Part shown: positions 21,620 to 31,701 of the stretch, piece after piece
Position numbering within the stretch: position 1 is the stretch's first letter
How the letters are laid out: every line of letters starts with the position of its first letter
Origin: Phytopythium helicoides
Lineage: Eukaryota; Oomycota; Peronosporomycetes; Pythiales; Pythiaceae
Assembly: GCA_024867545.1 (NCBI GenBank)
Contig: JANFNE010000004.1
Coordinates: 1,904,507-1,968,506 of the forward strand
Direction of reading: 5' to 3'
DNA length: 64,000 nucleotides
Translations under genes and position numbers: made by a program
The notes under the pieces: model-generated
Database searches by the model: none
What the model was told of the DNA's origin: nothing
Seen by the model: the letters and a program-made list of their open reading frames with translations, nothing else

Positions 21620-22136
21620 ATTTCTCTATTCTTGTTTCTCTCTGTTATGGCCCTATTCGTGTATTCCTTGACCCTGAAACTCCTCGGTACGCATTAACTA
21701 TTACCCCGATCAAACGCAAATGTGATCAAAGATCAAATCCACTAAATCAGTTTGTGAGGTATCCTTCTTTCACCTGGACACTTCTCATGTGATCATCAGC
21801 AGGTTTTCAAAAACCCACGATGTAGCAGCACAAGAACAACAAAAATAAAAACAAATAAATAAACGTATCGGATTGAACAAACCACAGCCAGCGTGATCAT
21901 TAACCAGTACAAAATACCGAGATTCAAATATTACCGGTATCAATCCATTCAATACACTCCTTTCACACAAAGAAATCAACATCAATTGAACTCTCATTGC
22001 GGTGTGTATTCATTCAAAAATGCGACAAAAAGCCTAAACCGCATCAACAACGACACCGACACGATACGCTCGAAGGATTGAAACAACTGGAACGAGGACT
22101 CGCAAGTCGCCTGCGATGCTCCACAGACACACCCAC

Positions 22137-22937
22137 TTACACGTAGGTGACGGTGCTGGGGGAGTAGTTGCAGAGTGAGCCGTTGGGACCCGAGCCACCC
22201 TTCTTCGGCTCGCCCGACGACTGCGCGATGGTCCACTCGCACACGGGCTTCTTCTTGTCCCCCTTGATCTTGATGTTGCTCAGCGTCGCCTGGTCCTTGT
22301 AGTTCTCGTTCACCGTGACGATGCTGACACCAGGGTTGACGGCGTACACGTTGGTGACGGAGACCTTGCGCGCCTTGTTGCCACAGGTGCCGCACGAGCG
22401 GTAGAGCTTGCCAAAGTCCTGTGCGTAGAACCCCTCGATCTGCACGAGACCGAGACCGTTGTGCTGAATGAGCTTGTCGTTGGCCGAGCGCGCGCCGCCG
22501 CCGAGCACCTTGGAGACGCTCGAGGCCGAGCCGCCCTTGATGGACAGCGCATCCTCGCACACGTCGTCCCACCAGACGTTCTCGATTGTGCAGCCGCTGT
22601 TCTCACAGTGAACACCCTCCTTCTGGTTCTTGCCGATGATCACGTTCTTGAGTGTGCCGCCGGCCTCGACGAGGAACACGGCCGTCGTCTTGCCGGTCTC
22701 ACCGTCGCCGGTACACTTGATGTTGGAGCGCTCGTGGACGCGCATCTTGCCGTCGTAGACCTCACCGGCCTTGACGACGCGCGGCTCGCTGAAGAGTACG
22801 GGTGTGCCCTGGCTGGCGGGCCAGGCTCCCGTGGGCATAGCCACGGCCTCCGACCGCATGACCGCGGCGTCGGTGGAGGAGGTGGCGAGGGTGGCCGCGA
22901 GGGCGAGTGTGGCGAGCGAGGAGAGGACGTTGACCAT
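22137..22937 (-). CDS. secreted pectate lyase, PL3 family (copy 9)
   Basis: 266 residues, subfamily A protein. One silent base (GCCACAGGT for GCCGCAGGT in the minus-strand neighbourhood of 22381) matches subfamily B, again suggesting conversion. Initiator at 23010-23025. It diverges from copy 10 across hAT element 2. Confidence 0.93.
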   Translation of the reverse strand: MVNVLSSLATLALAATLATSSTDAAVMRSEAVAMPTGAWPASQGTPVLFSEPRVVKAGEVYDGKMRVHERSNIKCTGDGETGKTTAVFLVEAGGTLKNVIIGKNQKEGVHCENSGCTIENVWWDDVCEDALSIKGGSASSVSKVLGGGARSANDKLIQHNGLGLVQIEGFYAQDFGKLYRSCGTCGNKARKVSVTNVYAVNPGVSIVTVNENYKDQATLSNIKIKGDKKKPVCEWTIAQSSGEPKKGGSGPNGSLCNYSPSTVTYV

Positions 22938-23614
22938 GGTAGACTGGTTTGGCAGTGGGTCGTGGAAGACGCTGGTGTGTGTCTTGAGGTGTAGTTGCTG
23001 GTGCAAGGCAAGTTGCGGAATGAGCTGCTGTAGCTGGCTGGCAATCTTCGCGAAGAGTGGATGATCGTCAACGCTATCAATGATCGAGTCTATCATACTG
23101 ATACTGAGCTGCATGACTTGCATGCATACTTATTGGTCTTTGAAGCACACGAGATCTTTGGGATGGGAGGTGCTAACGTATTGACGGTGTCCTATACGAA
23201 CAGGTGTGTTTTCAGCCGTCCATGACTGATGACGCTCCAGTCCGGCATGCGCCGAGCGTGCTTGCAACGAGAAGGATGCAACTTGTCGTGCACGTTGTGC
23301 AGTCACATGGCGCGCTGCACTGCACTGGATAGTCGTTCGTGTTGAGGTTTGTTGAGGTTTCGGGGAGTCTGGCTGCATGTGTTGACGGGTCTCGGAGCAC
23401 GGAATTCGGGGTCCATTCAATCTTGCAGCTGGTGAGGTTGCATTTCGCAGCGATCCTGCTCGTCAAGGCTGCCTTGTTGTGCCTTAGTCTCGACTCTCGG
23501 TGACTGCTTGCCAGTCGGATTTGAAGCAGTCGCACTGGCTGTGGGTCGGCTCGTTCGTGGAGCGGCTCATTGTGAGTGTAGAACCAGCACAGAACATTCA
23601 TGGCTGCGGGTGGT

Positions 23615-23622
23615 CCTCCCAC
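23615..23622. repeat. 8-bp target site duplication (left) of hAT element 2
   Basis: CCTCCCAC, exactly repeated at 25971-25978. The unoccupied homologous site is at 9505-9512. Confidence 0.92.
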
Positions 23623-25970
23623 CAGTGCTCCGCGCAATATCATTTTTTGCGATGGAAACCAGCTTTTTCCATTTGTGATGGCTATTCGGCCATATTCCAT
23701 CACAATGGAAATGATGAAGAGCACAGTGCTACGGTAATATGTATTGCCTTCATCGAGTTCTAGTTCCCTGACGACTATCAGACTACGTCTAGCTCGAATC
23801 CATGTACACTACGCAGTTCAGCTCACGCCACGGCACTTCCGTACCCTAGAAATCCGGTGACATTGACTCCCTCAGCTTTCTCTTTTTTGGGGTTCTTGGC
23901 TGATGAAGAATACCCGCGACTGTCGCCTCGTTCCACAGCCCTCGGTTCTTCTGCAAAAACAAAAGCTGTTCCAAAGTGTCGGGGTGCATCGATTGACGAC
24001 GGTCAGAATAGACTAGTCCAGCTTGAGAAAACAGGCGCTCGACATCATTTGAAGTAGGAGGAATCCAGTCCATGCTCATGTACTGCGAGTCCACAACTGC
24101 TACGTCAATACCAGCGAGAGCAGAGTCAGCAAATGATAGCTCGTCATCACTTTCATCGTCCTCAAATGCCTCTTCGGTGCGCAAGAATCGCTTCAATGCA
24201 GTGCGCTCTGTTGTTTCCAGCTCGTGCTCTTTGCCACTCAAAATTTTCACAACGCCATTTTCAAAGTGAGGGAACGACACTACGCGTGCATCTGCTGTGA
24301 GGTGGCGCTGGCAAGAGTCAGGGAATGAACTCAGTAGTTTGTCAAACAGTACTCGGACATGGCGCAGGGTAAGTCCACTGTCTTCTTGCAACTTCTTGCT
24401 CACAGATTCAAATTTCTTGAGCTCCTCGAGCAGCGAGCGAAGGCGATTTTTGTCCTCTGCCGAAAGCAATAATGGAGCCAAGTCGGGGTCAGTGTCGTCC
24501 AGACTCGGAGCAAGCTCTAAGTACCGCTTGATCATCGCGAATGTACTTGACCAACGTGTCTCATTTCGCAATATTGGCATGGGCAATTCGTCATCCCGCA
24601 ACACAGCGCGTTGCTTGCCGGTCCGCAAGCACTTTACGACAGTGGATACTTGTTCCAGCAGCTCTGCATGTGGCTCAAGGTGCCGTTCCGCTGCGAGTTG
24701 AAGGCGATGGCTAGCACACCCAACGAGGGGAATCTTGAGCTTTTTGCCGATAGATACGTTGACACTCGCGTTGTCACCAACGAAGAAGCAAAGTTGGGTG
24801 AGGTCAATGCCGTAATCGTCCAATATCTCGTCAAACAGGTCGATAATAGCATCTGAACCAAAGTGTCGGGTTTTGTGTGGCTTGAATGAGAGCAAGTACA
24901 TCTCACGCGGACATCCAAGCGACTGGTCGTCAGGAGCCATAACTGCGAAGGTACCGAGGAAATGGTATCCGTTCTCTGACCAGCCATCAAACACAAGTCC
25001 GAGCCGCTTGCCGGCCAATTTTTCTTTCAGTTCAGCCCGGACTACATCGACGAGCATGCGAATGTAGTCTTTCATTGCCTTGGCGTTCGTCTTCGGTAAG
25101 TTGGTGTTCTTTCGGACCAGCTTGCTTTCACAAAAACTCAATGGGCGGTTCTCCATTACGATCCATTCAATCCAGTCGTGAATCCCCTTAGCGTGTGGAC
25201 TGATATCCAGAACAGGAGATGTAGTTCCGTATTGCTGAATATGTTTGTACGCTGACTCGATGGTAACCTTGGAGTGCGCACGTCGCAGATGATCGATCAA
25301 ATTCGTATATCCTTTGCCTTGCACCTGGACGCGGTGCTTAGCACAGATTCGACAACGCCATCTATCGTCCGTGGTAGGAGAGAATATAGTTGAAGTGAGC
25401 TGTTTGTTGGTCGGGGCGTCGGCCCATCTCGGAGCAGCATCCATAGTCTCGCAAAGCGGAAGTCACTAGTGCAGGTGACGTGAGCGAGTAGGCTAGCAAA
25501 GGCGCCCGAGACGCTCAAGTAGGACAGAACTTCGCCTTCGAGTGTGATTTGATCTTGGACTCGTGCTTGGAGATCTTCGGCTTGGATTGCTTGGACTTGG
25601 ACGGCTTGGCAGCTGGGAGGCAAATTGAGGAGTGAGAGACTAGAGGTCCACAAGCGACCGCGTTTACCTCGACATTCCTTGTGCCGTTCCCTCCTCGTGG
25701 TTGAAGTTAAACGCCCCAGGGAGGCCTTCTGTGCTGCGTCAACGTGTTGGTGATGCCAGTGTCATGCTCACAGAGGGACAAGTTCTCCGCACAACGTTGC
25801 TTGACGACCAGTGTACCGCTCGTTCCTTTCTGCCGAGACCGCCCGCATACTAAGTTCAAGATTAAATGGGTCGCTTCCATTTTTTCGAAACGATGGCCAC
25901 CATGATTCCGAGGGAATGGACCTTGCAATCACCATGCATAAACAATCAATTTCATTTTTTCCGAGCACTG
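23623..25970 (-). mobile_element. hAT-superfamily DNA transposon 2, 2348 bp
   Basis: Boundaries come from comparison with the empty loop of pair 3/4. The terminal inverted repeats are short: CAGTGCTCCG on the left and, on the other strand at the right end, CAGTGCTCGG. An 8-bp target duplication flanks the element. One transposase gene is on the minus strand. Ends and protein differ from element 1, so it is a separate hAT lineage. Just beyond the right end the loop shows a 6-bp tandem duplication (GTCACGGTCACGG, near 26000). Confidence 0.93.
23846..25444 (-). CDS. hAT-family transposase, second lineage
   Basis: 532 residues from the ATG at 25444, no internal stop. N-terminal BED-type finger: CRICAKHR near residue 34, then HLRRAHS near residue 53. 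The RNase H-like core follows with VFDGWSENGYHF, FVGDNASVNV and GCASHRLQLAAERH. After that comes RNETRWSSTFAMIKRYLEL. The C-terminal hAT block is short: PPTSNDVERLFSQAG and DRRQSMHPDTLEQLLFL. It should catalyse movement of element 2. The protein is shorter than element 1's transposase but has all blocks I would expect; activity cannot be judged by eye. Confidence 0.87.
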   Translation of the reverse strand: MDAAPRWADAPTNKQLTSTIFSPTTDDRWRCRICAKHRVQVQGKGYTNLIDHLRRAHSKVTIESAYKHIQQYGTTSPVLDISPHAKGIHDWIEWIVMENRPLSFCESKLVRKNTNLPKTNAKAMKDYIRMLVDVVRAELKEKLAGKRLGLVFDGWSENGYHFLGTFAVMAPDDQSLGCPREMYLLSFKPHKTRHFGSDAIIDLFDEILDDYGIDLTQLCFFVGDNASVNVSIGKKLKIPLVGCASHRLQLAAERHLEPHAELLEQVSTVVKCLRTGKQRAVLRDDELPMPILRNETRWSSTFAMIKRYLELAPSLDDTDPDLAPLLLSAEDKNRLRSLLEELKKFESVSKKLQEDSGLTLRHVRVLFDKLLSSFPDSCQRHLTADARVVSFPHFENGVVKILSGKEHELETTERTALKRFLRTEEAFEDDESDDELSFADSALAGIDVAVVDSQYMSMDWIPPTSNDVERLFSQAGLVYSDRRQSMHPDTLEQLLFLQKNRGLWNEATVAGILHQPRTPKKRKLRESMSPDF

Positions 25971-25978
25971 CCTCCCAC
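25971..25978. repeat. 8-bp target site duplication (right) of hAT element 2
   Basis: CCTCCCAC follows the right end of the element and matches 23615-23622; the lyase loop then resumes with TCTATTAATTAATT. Confidence 0.92.
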
Positions 25979-26408
25979 TCTATTAATTAATTCTTTCGTC
26001 ACGGTCACGGTACCTAGCGTGAGTCAGAGTTGTTGAAGTCGTCGCCTCGCGGGCTGTCAAAGCCACAATTCGACGCACACGTGATGTGCAGTGCTTCGGT
26101 GCAATGCGGAGTCTTGTCGGTGATGTGCTAAAGTGTACGGTATTATTTTGCTGTTTGTACTTCGCAGTCTTCGTCGCTCCCAGTGTGTCCTATCGATAAT
26201 CGATAGCCACGATCACGTTAGATGGGCATGTTGGCTGTTACCGCGATTGGTGGAACGCAGCAGCAGATCGAGATGACATCGATACCCAATAACGAGCAAA
26301 CTATATTTTCTACAAGCACTTTAGGAAAGCCGCATGCTCGTTTGCATCGCTGATGCCTGGAGCTCACTTTCGGTGCACGAATCCAGTGCGTCCCGCGTAC
26401 TGGGTACC

Positions 26409-26606
26409 TCAGAGCAAACCTTGTCGCACTAGCGACTCCAGCAGCGTGGCGTGATAATCGTGGCCAAAGCACGCAGCTAGCTCCACATGGTGCAGCATCG
26501 CAGCGCAGGATGGATCTGCAAATCCCGAGCCGCTGATTACAGCTCCCATCTCGTTTCAAATCCTGTTGCATTGAAGTGCAACATGGCACCAAACCAGATC
26601 CCATAC
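26409..26606 (-). pseudogene. conserved exon relic in divergent loop, pair 9/10
   Basis: Type A relic, 66 codons with internal TGA, minus strand, same orientation as in pair 3/4. Confidence 0.42.
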
Positions 26607-27507
26607 CTACATGCGCGAACAATGCACACAAAACTACGCGAAATAGCGCGGACAAAATGCAGCCCATCTAGAGAGCGGTAGCAAAATTCACACACGGATA
26701 CCAGTACCAATTCGTAATGCTCGACAGCTTCGTGATGGTAGTGACTTGGAGCAAAAATATACTGTACTGTACGTTTGCGATTTATCAATCGAAGCACGTT
26801 GTCGACCACACTCAGACACTGATGACAGACAGCTTGGACAAGTGTTTACGTCCCACGTGATCAAGACCAGCTGGTAGCGGCGAAGAAGCGCAAACAGCGA
26901 AATTCGTGCGATTGCAGACTGCAATTTGCAGTACATGTAAGGGTCCGTGCACATCTCTGACAGCATTTCACAGGATTTGACACACGGCACTCAGCGTGTG
27001 GCGGAGAGCGTCGGTCGACTAAAACAAGTAGGGGTTACTAAGAAACGAATTAATTAGTAGAGTAGGATGCAAAGCGTTTGCCTGAAACCTCAACAAACCT
27101 CAACACGAACGACTATCCAGTGCAGTGCAGCGCGCCATGTGACTGCACAACGTGCACGACAAGTTGCATCCTTCTCGTTGCAAGCACGCTCGGCGCATGC
27201 CGGACTGGAGCGTCATCAGTCATGGACGGCTGAAAACACACCTGTTCGTATAGGACACCGTCAATACGTTAGCACCTCCCATCCCAAAGATCTCGTGTGC
27301 TTCAAAGACCAATAAGTATGCATGCAAGTCATGCAGCTCAGTATCAGTATGATAGACTCGATCATTGATAGCGTTGACGATCATCCACTCTTCGCGAAGA
27401 TTGCCAGCCAGCTACAGCAGCTCATTCCGCAACTTGCCTTGCACCAGCAACTACACCTCAAGACACACACCAGCGTCTTCCACGACCCACTGCCAAACCA
27501 GTCTACC

Positions 27508-28308
27508 ATGGTCAACGTCCTCTCCTCGCTCGCCACACTCGCCCTCGCGGCCACCCTCGCCACCTCCTCCACCGACGCCGCGGTCATGCGGTCGGAGGCC
27601 GTGGCTATGCCCACGGGAGCCTGGCCCGCCAGCCAGGGCACACCCGTACTCTTCAGCGAGCCGCGCGTCGTCAAGGCCGGTGAGGTCTACGACGGCAAGA
27701 TGCGCGTCCACGAGCGCTCCAACATCAAGTGTACCGGCGACGGTGAGACCGGCAAGACGACGGCCGTGTTCCTCGTCGAGGCCGGCGGCACACTCAAGAA
27801 CGTGATCATCGGCAAGAACCAGAAGGAGGGTGTTCACTGTGAGAACAGCGGCTGCACAATCGAGAACGTCTGGTGGGACGACGTGTGCGAGGATGCGCTG
27901 TCCATCAAGGGCGGCTCGGCCTCGAGCGTCTCCAAGGTGCTCGGCGGCGGCGCGCGCTCGGCCAACGACAAGCTCATTCAGCACAACGGTCTCGGTCTCG
28001 TGCAGATCGAGGGGTTCTACGCACAGGACTTTGGCAAGCTCTACCGCTCGTGCGGCACCTGCGGCAACAAGGCGCGCAAGGTCTCCGTCACCAACGTGTA
28101 CGCCGTCAACCCTGGTGTCAGCATCGTCACGGTGAACGAGAACTACAAGGACCAGGCGACGCTGAGCAACATCAAGATCAAGGGGGACAAGAAGAAGCCC
28201 GTGTGCGAGTGGACCATCGCGCAGTCGTCGGGCGAGCCGAAGAAGGGTGGCTCGGGTCCCAACGGCTCACTCTGCAACTACTCCCCCAGCACCGTCACCT
28301 ACGTGTAA
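27508..28308 (+). CDS. secreted pectate lyase, PL3 family (copy 10)
   Basis: 266 residues, subfamily A protein, last member of the main array. Initiator at 27420-27435. Its 3' flank keeps the unit sequence to about 28.55 kb, then becomes unrelated, marking the right edge of the array. Confidence 0.93.
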   Translation: MVNVLSSLATLALAATLATSSTDAAVMRSEAVAMPTGAWPASQGTPVLFSEPRVVKAGEVYDGKMRVHERSNIKCTGDGETGKTTAVFLVEAGGTLKNVIIGKNQKEGVHCENSGCTIENVWWDDVCEDALSIKGGSASSVSKVLGGGARSANDKLIQHNGLGLVQIEGFYAQDFGKLYRSCGTCGNKARKVSVTNVYAVNPGVSIVTVNENYKDQATLSNIKIKGDKKKPVCEWTIAQSSGEPKKGGSGPNGSLCNYSPSTVTYV

Positions 28309-28559
28309 GTGGGTGTGTCTGTGGAGCATCGCAGGCGACTTGCGAGTCCTCGTTCCAGTTGTTTCAATCCTTCGAGCGTATCGTGTCGGTGTCGTTGTTG
28401 GTGCGGTTTAGGCTTTTTGTCGCATTTTTGAATGAATACACACCGCAATGAGAGTTCAATTGATGTTGATTTCTTTGTGTGAAAGGAGTGAATTGAATGG
28501 ATTGATACCGGTAATATTTGAATCTCGGTATTTTGTACTGGTTAATGATCACACTGACT

Positions 28560-29156
28560 GTGGTTGATGGCCAACACAAGAGGTATAGCAATGAAAAAGA
28601 AAAGAAAAATAAATGATGGCACACAAACTTCGTGCATTTGAGCTTTGATTACAACTGCGTTTGATCTGGTATCCTAAAAGTCCACGTGTACCGAGGAATT
28701 TCACTGTCAAGGGATGCGCCACAACAAAGAAATCAACATTTCCAAGAATCTGCGAGATTTGATCTCCGCACCATTTACCAAGCTAGCACGACGCACGGAT
28801 CGAGATATGCTATATGGCAGCGTCGATGGGATGCATCCATTTAGCACAACCTATACAGAGCTAAGTGCTCGACAATTCTCACGATCATGGAAAGCACCAT
28901 AGAGTTTCGTCGAGAAATTCAATTACTTCTAGACTCTTTGGAGCTACGAAATTCGCATCAAACGGCACAGCGCAAAGCAAGATTATAGACCCGATAGATA
29001 CACAAGAAGCGAGTGAGCAAGATCCAAGAACGTTCGTCAACTATGGAGGCGTGTTAGCACGGTGATAATTCATAGCTAGGGATTATCCATCTGTTGGCTT
29101 TCATCTGCACGTGTGACTGCTGGAAGCCCGCAGCACATTGCACCTTCAGGCTCATA
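28560..29156. other. right edge of array with decayed relic
   Basis: No intact gene. 28714-28902 (plus) encodes a diverged version of the convergent-loop relic (PFTKLARRTDRDML, then GSVDGMHPF). It is followed by stops and by similarity to the loop sequence (TTCTAGACTCTTTGGAG). The array therefore once had, or lost, a further unit here. Confidence 0.35.
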
Positions 29157-31400
29157 TCAGTCGAGCAGCGCGTGATATGCGTCTTCTTTGTTGACGCGGA
29201 GACCGATACGTCGCCTGATGACAACGAACGCGATGAGTCCAACCAGAACACCTCCACCTGCAACGCACATAACGATTGCTATGTCTGAAGTAGCACCATC
29301 GCTGCCCTTGGCAAAATCAACAGCAAGAACACTGCTGGAGCCAGTCTGCTTCACGCATTGCTTGAAAATGCCATCTGCAGTATTTGGTGAACTACCCACC
29401 GCCGAGCACGTCAGTGTGTCGTGGTTATTATTGCAAGATGCGCAGCATTGACCGTCCGGCTTGATTTGCGTCCCCTGACTTTCAGTGGCTTGGTAAATGG
29501 TTCCACTGCATGCATCATATTTCCCGAGGCTACTAGCGACATTGCAGTCACTGACAGAGCACGTCCCATCACCGTTGGCTCCTTCATTGCATTCCTTGAC
29601 TTTGAAAGTTGTCGAGCAAGTCTGAGTGATGCTATTCTCGGTAAAATCACAATTCAACTGCACCATTTTGGTGTCTTTGTGGACTCCGTCTGTCGTAAGT
29701 GCAATCCCAAAGTACTCGTGAACTTGTAAGCTAGAGCTCGAGCGTTTCATAGCCACACCCGAAATTGTGCTGAAGTCAACTGTGGTACCTGCCGCAACTT
29801 TGATGGTGCAGACTAGACTAGCAGTCCCTTCAGAATATGAGAATTGTACAGGAGCGAAGTCACTCTTGGGGTACGCGCAAATTGCACCGTCGTTCGAAAT
29901 CCTACTCAAGTCAGTCTTGGTCAACATCGCACTGAAACCGCTGCACAAGTCTGGGCTTGCATAAAGAGCGTAGGTAAACTTGAACTCAGACACCTTGCCG
30001 CACACTGTCCATGCTTCCAATGTTACGTCTGTAGTCGCGCTAGTAAAAGAATATGAAGCATCATCGGACCATGAGTTCCAACTGCCGCTGTTGATACGGT
30101 ACCGCCAAAACACAAAGTCGGTCACGTCGTAGTCTTCGCTGCTGATACTTGCACCAGGAATTGATGATTTCCATTCAGCTGTGGCGTCAACAAGTGCACT
30201 TAAGGTCTCTGTTCTACCACAAGCATCACTGCCGATGGTACTGCAAGCACTCAGCCGGTGGATCTTGGTGCTGCTGCCTGCAGTGTACAGATTGCTGGCA
30301 CCAATAGCGTTTGTGGCATCGGTGTTTACCCCACTCAGTACATCTGCTGTTGTTGCCACCAATGTCGAGCTCGCAATAGACACACAATGCTTAAATGAAC
30401 ACGAGTCCCCAATACCAGTGAGCTCGGCAAACGTAGTGGTGCCGCATTTGTAGTCCAAGTATTTTTCCTGAAGCACTGTTTTCTTGTTGCAGCAACGCTT
30501 GCACGTCAATGCGCTCAGCTCACTCTCGGGTTTTCCGGCAGTCAGTGGGTTCTCCTTGGATGCGTCCTTGTTCAGCAGCTGCTTGACGATGTTTGCATCA
30601 AAACAATAATCAGTCGGCTCGTCCAATTCCTCCTCGGCTGTCTCAAGAAAGTCTGTGAACTTGCGTGTCTCGTCGTTTTCAAGCGTATTGACCAAGTTGT
30701 TCTTGATGTTGTCAGAGCTTGAAAAAGAGTAAAAGGCACTTTCCTTGGAATTTGCCGCCGCTAAGCTGGCTACAGTAAGATCTGTTGGAGTGTCCACTGT
30801 GCCAAAGTCCGATGTTTCGCATGATGCAATCGCTTGTGGTGGGTACTTGTCTACGACAGCGACGCACCCGACACACGTGGCAGCACCCTTGTAGTCAGAA
30901 GCGGTCATGCTAAGCGAATACACTCCAAAATCGCTGAACTTGACCTTGTCGAGGCTGCTTGCGGGGTCCGTCAGAAAGTCTCTCCAAATGTAGTCCACTG
31001 ATTTTGTATTTCCTTGCAAGTCTGTGCTCTCCACTTTGATCATCGGCTTCACGCGATTGCCTTCTGCAAAGCCATCATTTGCATTGGAGCGCTTATCGCC
31101 AACGTAGGTGTCTCTAGGAACTCGCGCTGCTGCTTTACAATCTCCCACCAGCGTCAGGGCTTGCTTGTTATCGTCGACAAATGAGTCGCCCCACTCGCAC
31201 ACGTAGCCTGACCCCGTTCCATCCCATTTGCAACTCTCGGCATTCGTCATTTGCGCCAGCAACGAGGTGTCTGCAGTCCGTCTGGTGCTGTTGAATGCTT
31301 CTAGGGTGAAAGACGTTGACATTTTGGACGGTTCGCCAGCTGCTTCGTTGATGGCAGTCCAGGCTTGGGCAAGCCCCAAAACGACCGTACTAGCACGCAT
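29157..31400 (-). CDS. large cysteine-rich type I membrane protein
   Basis: About 747 residues from the ATG at 31400 (MRASTVVLGLAQAW, a plausible signal peptide). The frame is open further upstream but without an ATG that makes sense. The long ectodomain is Ser/Thr-rich with many spaced cysteines (CVGCVAV, LTCKRCCNKK, CCASCNNNHD) and a WRYRINSGSWNSWSDD stretch that looks beta-rich. Near the C terminus a single transmembrane helix (DIAIVMCVAGGGVLVGLIAF) is followed by VIRRR and a short cytoplasmic tail. This fits a cell-surface protein exposed outside. I do not recognise a named family and assign no function. Confidence 0.75.
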   Translation of the reverse strand: MRASTVVLGLAQAWTAINEAAGEPSKMSTSFTLEAFNSTRRTADTSLLAQMTNAESCKWDGTGSGYVCEWGDSFVDDNKQALTLVGDCKAAARVPRDTYVGDKRSNANDGFAEGNRVKPMIKVESTDLQGNTKSVDYIWRDFLTDPASSLDKVKFSDFGVYSLSMTASDYKGAATCVGCVAVVDKYPPQAIASCETSDFGTVDTPTDLTVASLAAANSKESAFYSFSSSDNIKNNLVNTLENDETRKFTDFLETAEEELDEPTDYCFDANIVKQLLNKDASKENPLTAGKPESELSALTCKRCCNKKTVLQEKYLDYKCGTTTFAELTGIGDSCSFKHCVSIASSTLVATTADVLSGVNTDATNAIGASNLYTAGSSTKIHRLSACSTIGSDACGRTETLSALVDATAEWKSSIPGASISSEDYDVTDFVFWRYRINSGSWNSWSDDASYSFTSATTDVTLEAWTVCGKVSEFKFTYALYASPDLCSGFSAMLTKTDLSRISNDGAICAYPKSDFAPVQFSYSEGTASLVCTIKVAAGTTVDFSTISGVAMKRSSSSLQVHEYFGIALTTDGVHKDTKMVQLNCDFTENSITQTCSTTFKVKECNEGANGDGTCSVSDCNVASSLGKYDACSGTIYQATESQGTQIKPDGQCCASCNNNHDTLTCSAVGSSPNTADGIFKQCVKQTGSSSVLAVDFAKGSDGATSDIAIVMCVAGGGVLVGLIAFVVIRRRIGLRVNKEDAYHALLD

Positions 31401-31701
31401 CGTTGCGCTGCTCTTCCGAGAAGCAAAGAGGGTGGGCGAAACCAAAGAGCTTAGCTTGGTCTCGGCCGCGGAGATTTTCGGACTGAGATTGCTAGGCGCA
31501 ACACATAGCCCAGCAGGCGCTGTGGCGAGAAGGCGGGTTGGAGAGGCGCAAGTGCTGAATAGACGGCTCACTGGAGGGACGCCAAGAAAGCGAGACAAGC
31601 GACGACTTGCACAATCGTTACAGTAATGGTGTTGCAACTGCCATGATCTCCTGGTTTGCTGCTAAAGCGTTCTCTATTGGATCTAGTTGTTTCACAAGCG
31701 A

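Larger units (their letters stand above)
307..28560. repeat. nested inverted-repeat array of ten PL3 pectate lyase units
   Basis: Ten gene units alternate -,+,-,+ along the region. Each unit has the 801-bp gene, about 430 bp of shared upstream DNA and about 225 bp of shared downstream DNA. Neighbouring units are therefore inverted repeats. Divergent pairs (1/2, 3/4, 5/6, 7/8, 9/10) enclose a unique loop of about 1.36 kb (for example 9255-10612). Convergent pairs enclose a shorter loop (for example 7408-7794). Two hAT transposons lengthen the loops of pairs 1/2 and 9/10. By eye, copies 1-5, 9 and 10 are almost identical over kilobases; copies 6-8 form a second subfamily. Confidence 0.93.
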
